From: Baffinella frigidus
Lineage: Eukaryota; Cryptophyceae; Cryptomonadales; Baffinellaceae
NCBI GenBank assembly: GCA_026770585.1
Contig: MU647657.1
Span: 25,014-40,401 of the forward strand
Reading direction: 5' to 3'
Length of the DNA: 15,388 nt
Positions 11,956 through 15,388 of the stretch are shown in pieces. The notes under the pieces were generated by a model. The model did no database searches and had not been told where the DNA came from. It saw only the letters and a program-made list of their open reading frames with translations. The stretch's first letter is position 1. Each line of letters opens with the position of its first letter. A program made the position numbers and the translations under genes.

Positions 11956-12456
11956 GTGGAACGGCTGAGGCAGAAGATGGATGGGATGACAGGTCCCATG
12001 CCAGATTTCTTCGCGTTCCTGAATAGATTCAATTTCAGATTTGGCTTGGCGTTTGAGCCATTTCGTACTTTTAGGGCTTTAAAAGCTGGGTGTATACCAT
12101 CATTGTTTTAGATGGACAGTTCCCGAAATTAAATCTATTCAGGTCCGGGACTAGATTCTTGGAAGGGGTCTCCCAAAGTCAATTCCCCGGGAGGAATGAG
12201 GGGGGGTTGTTTACTTTTGGGATAGTTGGACGCCAAAAGTGGCGTTCCGAAAGGGAGGTATCCCCTCGAGCAGTCTGGCGTGGTTAGCGCCCGCCGCCCC
12301 GCACGTCTCTCTACCACGCCAGATTCATACAAATAAAACATTATTGCGCCCAGGAATGCCCCCCAATTTCTGGCGTTTGGCGTGTTTCCTCGGAAAGAAT
12401 CCACGAATTATCTCGAGGCAAATCCCCAAGAATTAGCTTCCGGCAAATTGTTGCCT
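11956..12456. other. Repeat-derived region, no gene
   Basis: ATTCTTGGAAGGGGTCTCCC, AAAGTCAATTCCCCGGG at 12157-12193 belongs to a repeat with relatives at 12571-12609, 13579-13600 (inverted) and 14630-14652. TCTGGCGTGGT at 12274 and ACCACGCCAGA at 12313 form an inverted pair; this motif is also the end of family H. Short open frames here are not convincing. Confidence 0.5.
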
Positions 12457-12554
12457 GGCCACTGAGCAGCGAGCGAAGACCTTTTCACCTCGAATTTTAG
12501 GCGAAATTCCAGTTAGGTTCCAGGGCAATAAGCCCCCGGTGGCTGCTAAGTGGC
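12457..12554. mobile_element. Family J element, copy 2
   Basis: GGCCACTGAGCAGCGAGCGA at the left and CCCCGGTGGCTGCTAAGTGGC at the right. Right end shares CCCCGGTGGCTGCTAAGTGG exactly with copy 1. Confidence 0.77.
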
Positions 12555-13014
12555 TAGCTCTGCCACGCCAGATTCTTGGAAGGGGTTGCCAAAAGTCGAT
12601 TTCCCCTGAAGGCAGTGGTTTTCAAAAGTCAAAGTCCTATCCTGTAAGGTTCTAAAACATTCAACCCTCTCCTGGGCTCTGGCGTGGTAGCTCTGCCTCA
12701 GTCGGCTTCACGTACTATTCTCAAGTTGACGTGCTGGGTTCTTAGTACAGATCTGTCAACTTTGGAGCGAAAACGAGCCTGGTCTCGCCAAATTTCCTTG
12801 AAAATGGGGTAGCCCTGGACATCTTTCCAAATTCTTTTCTGTTTCAAACGCATGATTGTTTCTTTTAAAAGCACGATTGCCTTATTGTTGGATCTCTGGT
12901 TTTGACATTTTGTACCGAGGATTGACTTGCAGATGTTGGAAAGGGGTTGAGGGTGTTTTATTTTCTGGTTAAATTGGTTAGTCCGAATCCGACTGAGTCA
13001 CAGCTAGTCGCTTC
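12555..13014. other. Region without recognised gene
   Basis: Starts with a repeat copy (CCACGCCAGATTCTTGGAAG). The rest is AT-rich and T-rich; no long frame with known similarity. Confidence 0.4.
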
Positions 13015-13133
13015 CTAGCTCTGCCTGAGTTTCAATCTGGCTCGTCCTGAAGGCTTTCAATCCGTGTGTACTGGATTTCTGCTCTTCAGCACTTTTTCAA
13101 GGACGAGCCAGAATAAAACTCAGGCAGAGGTAG
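13015..13133. mobile_element. MITE-like element, family F, copy 1
   Basis: CTAGCTCTGCCTGAGTTT with ATCTGGCTCGTCCT at the left; AGGACGAGCCAGAAT with AAACTCAGGCAGAGGTAG at the right. 119 bp, ~34-bp arms. Confidence 0.88.
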
Positions 13134-13508
13134 TGTCTCCCTGTCATGAACCCTCACTTTCGGCTGTCAGTCGTGGGATGTGACCACCCCACGGTGCCCC
13201 CCCCCTTAGGTCCTTTCGGTTCTTTTTACTCCCACCAGAGGCGGACACCGGAACGTATCCTGCAGAAAGGCCACCATTCTCCGAGCTCATGGCCTGACGG
13301 CGTTTCAAAAGCAACATAACCTGTTCATTCACGGGCACTCTCTCCGTCTCTCCCTGCAATGAACGAGGGCGTTCCGTCGTCTGTACGGTGTGATCAATCA
13401 ACGGTGCCCCCACCTCCATAAACCCTGATTCCCCGTCCACGAATGGTGCATTTCCCCAACGGGAAATATTAAGAGTCTGTTTTTACCCATGAGTCCCCCC
13501 CGTAAACG
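13134..13508. other. Region with dispersed repeat copy 2
   Basis: 13207-13273 repeats 5933-5999. A 98-codon bottom-strand frame (13440 to 13144) spans it, unfamiliar, low confidence as a gene. ACGGTGCCCCCCCCCTTAGG and CAACGGTGCCCCCACCTCC hint at further internal repetition. Confidence 0.45.
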
Positions 13509-13800
13509 GTGTTCCCCCCAGGGCCGAAACCGCGCCTGGCGCCGAACAATCCCAGAAGTCATCAATTCCCCCTTATCCCTTCCGGGGAATTGACTTTTGG
13601 CGACCGCGTGGCGTGGCAGGGCCGAAACCGCGCCTTTTCGGATCCGTGTTCGTCCCGTGTAAAGCGTGGATCGCCAAGATGCGTTTTCGCTGCTGGAACG
13701 GTTCCCCGCCCTTCCCCACTCGAGGCTAGAAATGGGACTATTTTAAAACAGGGATTCTTTTACAAGTGAAGAGAAAAAAGAGGAGTGTAGTAAATTTCAC
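13509..13800. repeat. Short repeats downstream
   Basis: AGGGCCGAAACCGCGCC occurs at 13520-13536 and 13618-13634. CCGGGGAATTGACTTTTGGC at 13582-13601 is the inverted form of the 12157-12193 repeat. No gene recognised. Confidence 0.55.
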
Positions 13801-13930
13801 ACAAATACGGGCATTTGGTCACGTATCTCCGGGAATTCTGTGAGATACATGACCAAGCCTGCCCGTGACTGGTACTAAATTTAAGAACCCCACATTTAAA
13901 ATGGTCCCCTTTCCAGCCTCGAGTGTTCCA
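13801..13930. repeat. Diverged family G arm
   Basis: ACTGGTACTAAATTTAAGAA, CCCCACATTTAAAATGG, CCAGCCTCGAGTGTTCCAC parallels 11220-11281. An inverted pair GGTCACGTATCTC / GAGATACATGACC sits at 13818-13856. Confidence 0.6.
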
Positions 13931-14012
13931 CTTTTGAGGACCCTCCACTTTTGAAGTCCCTCCACTTTTGAAGTCCCTGCACTTTTGAGGACCCACCACT
14001 TTTGAGGCACAG
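13928..14012. repeat. Minisatellite, ~17-bp unit, five copies
   Basis: Unit TCCACTTTTGAAGTCCC with variants CACTTTTGAGGACCC and GCACTTTTGAGG. Confidence 0.85.
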
Positions 14013-14061
14013 TGGATCCCCCCTTGATACACCCTGCTGAGAGAGCCTCGCCCACACCCTA

Positions 14062-14188
14062 ATCCGAGAACAAGTCTTTTACTTTTAAAATTATGGCAAG
14101 GAAAATTACTACACATAGGTCACGTCCCGAAGCATTTGTGTGGTAATTTTCATGTAGATTTCTAAAAGAAAATAACTTGTTCCCGGAT
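14062..14188. mobile_element. E/D-type MITE with ATCCGGGAACAAGT ends
   Basis: Left ATCCGAGAACAAGTCTTTTA, right AATAACTTGTTCCCGGAT. Inner arms GGAAAATTACTACACA / TGTGTGGTAATTTTC link it to family D. Confidence 0.83.
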
Positions 14189-14429
14189 GAACCCCGCGCC
14201 GCTCTCTGTTGGCAGTCCACGCCAGGTCACACGTTTCTTCTTCACTCACACTCGTTCGCGCTAAAAGTGTTTCGATGGCTTATCGTGATACAGATCTAAA
14301 AAATCCGGCGGCAAACAGCTCCAATTCCCCACGCTTTTGGCGTGTTTCTCGGGTAGAATCAACTCTACTTCCAGATCGTGTAGTAAAATGAAAAACTTTG
14401 AAATTTCGACTTTTGCCCTGGCGTGGCCT
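14189..14429. other. Region without recognised gene
   Basis: No convincing gene. Ends with CTGGCGTGGC, the motif seen at other element borders. Confidence 0.4.
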
Positions 14430-14550
14430 CTAGCTCTACCTGAGTTTTATTCTGGCTCGTCCTTCAAAGTATGTAAGAGCAGAAACCCAGTACAAAAGGG
14501 CGAAAAAAAAGCGTTCAGGAGGAGCCAGAATAAAACTCAGGCAGAGCTAG
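14430..14550. mobile_element. Family F element, copy 2
   Basis: CTAGCTCTACCTGAGTTTTA then TTCTGGCTCGTCCT at the left; AGGAGCCAGAATAAAACTCA then GGCAGAGCTAG at the right. 121 bp, the same arms as copy 1 with an unrelated loop. Confidence 0.9.
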
Positions 14551-14720
14551 GTCCAGCCCTGCCCACCACCGTTGGATCCTTGAGGGGTTGATTGCTCCCA
14601 ACCCACACGGTGGACTAAAAGTCTCTTTGCAAAAGTCAAGTTTCCCCGAGGAAGTTAACTGTAAGGCCTTTTCTGGTACAAATTTGGCCACGTTACACCC
14701 AGATTCTGGGTGCAGTGAAA
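14551..14720. other. Spacer with repeat fragment
   Basis: GCAAAAGTCAAGTTTCCCCG at 14629-14648 belongs to the 12157-12193 repeat. CCAGATTCTGG at 14699 is a short palindrome. No gene. Confidence 0.45.
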
Positions 14721-14826
14721 TACCCCCCAAGTGGTCAGTAGGTTCATACGCCCTACCGTAGGGTCATAGGACCTACCTAGGACCTCTTGGCCATCAAATT
14801 TGTCGGCATGGTCACTCAAGGGATAC
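14721..14826. mobile_element. B-family element, copy 7
   Basis: Ends TACCCCCCAAGTGGTC and GGTCACTCAAGGGATAC... (imperfect inverted). Interior CCCTACCGTAGGGTCATAGG and CCATCAAATTTGTCGGC. Confidence 0.72.
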
Positions 14827-14869
14827 GCGGTACCCGGAGTGGATAGGCGGACATATCGCCCTGTCGTGG

Positions 14870-15020
14870 ATCCGGGAACAAGTTTTTTTCTTCATGCGGG
14901 AACAAGCATTTTACTCTTAAAACATCTGCACGAAAACTACTGCACAATTGCTTCGGGCGTGACCAGTTGTGTAGTAATTTTCATTGCCAACTTTTAAAAG
15001 AAAAACACTTGCTCCCGGAT
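14870..15020. mobile_element. E/D-type MITE with ATCCGGGAACAAGT ends, copy 2
   Basis: Left ATCCGGGAACAAGTTTTTTT, right AAAACACTTGCTCCCGGAT. GCGGGAACAAGCATTTTACT duplicates the left end at 14897. Core CTACTGCACAATTGC / GTGTAGTAATTTTCATTGCC. Confidence 0.83.
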
Positions 15021-15252
15021 TAGACTCGGCAGAACATCGAGAGCCAAACCTTCCGCCACCACCAACCCGTCGCGACTTATCCTGCGTTTTCAACCTGCCG
15101 TACATTGCACTAGGGATGCTGGTATTTCTGCACAAGCCATCTATTCAACTCCTAGGAAATCACTAGGTCCCTAGGGATGTCCTACCGTAGGGTCCTACGG
15201 AAGGAATTAAGGAGGCTCGCGGATGAAATAAGCCGCGCCCTCCTCCGATCCT
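15021..15252. other. Spacer with B-family fragment
   Basis: CCTAGGAAATCACTAGGTCC, CTAGGGATGTCCTACCGTAG at 15150-15190 carries the B/A interior motif. No gene. Confidence 0.4.
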
Positions 15253-15388
15253 GAGCCCCTGAACCCTAAACCATCAACCCTAAACCCTAAACCCTAAACC
15301 CTAAACCCTAAACCCTGAACCCTGAACCCTGAACCCTGAACCCTGAACCCTGAACCCCAAACCCTAAACCCTGAACCCCAAACCCCAA
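15253..15388. repeat. C-rich telomere-like array, runs off the window
   Basis: CCCTAAA (about 7 units) then CCCTGAA and CCCCAAA, C-rich on the top strand as in the introns. It could be another intron or intergenic satellite. Confidence 0.85.

Noticed and set aside
13144-13440. 98-codon bottom-strand frame
   Set aside because: Not impossible, but it spans a dispersed repeat whose other copy (5933-5999) does not keep the frame, and I recognise no domain. Kept only as a note.

Overview
The window looks like nuclear DNA of a eukaryotic microalga with a complex, red-lineage plastid, probably a cold-water one. Three things point there. (1) Short islands at 1384-5224 assemble, in matching splice phase, into the C-terminal part of a DUF3494 (IBP-1 type) ice-binding protein, a family common in sea-ice algae. 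(2) The first exon of a second gene (from 7622) encodes a signal peptide followed by an Ala/Pro-Phe junction like the bipartite plastid leaders of cryptophytes, haptophytes and stramenopiles. (3) The rest is dense with short terminal-inverted-repeat (MITE-like) elements and degenerate telomere-like satellite (CCCTAAA, CCCTACA, CCCCAAA, AACACTA types). The species cannot be named from the sequence. There is no prokaryotic gene organisation, rRNA, tRNA or CRISPR array.

Layout. 1-1070: a repeated Ala-coding unit, a GA microsatellite, several inverted-repeat elements, and G-rich telomere-like repeats that flip to the C-rich orientation at about 1070. 1071-5224: ice-binding protein gene, + strand, eight exons of 24-88 nt (about 130 residues to the stop). 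Its introns consist largely of C-rich telomere-like repeat. Several duplicated, broken exon copies lie inside the introns. 5225-7500: intergenic mosaic of inverted-repeat elements, including one inserted into another at a TA. 7622-9763: second gene, with a plastid-type leader and similarity to the methylenetetrahydrofolate reductase TIM-barrel superfamily. Its first intron begins GTAACCCTACACCC and is again satellite. Six tandem copies of the start of exon 2 follow, all with the same acceptor phase, two of them split by ~140-bp elements. 9764-10514: scattered partial copies of the end of exon 2. 10515-15252: repeats and inverted-repeat elements, no convincing gene. 15253-15388: a further C-rich telomere-like array running off the end.

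The most notable point is that in both genes telomere-like repeats form the introns. They begin GT followed within a few bases by CCC, end ACCAG or GCAG, and are always C-rich on the coding strand. Joining across them restores conserved protein sequence in the right phase at seven of the eight junctions; the eighth needs an internal AG. No transposase gene was recognised, so all mobile elements here appear non-autonomous.
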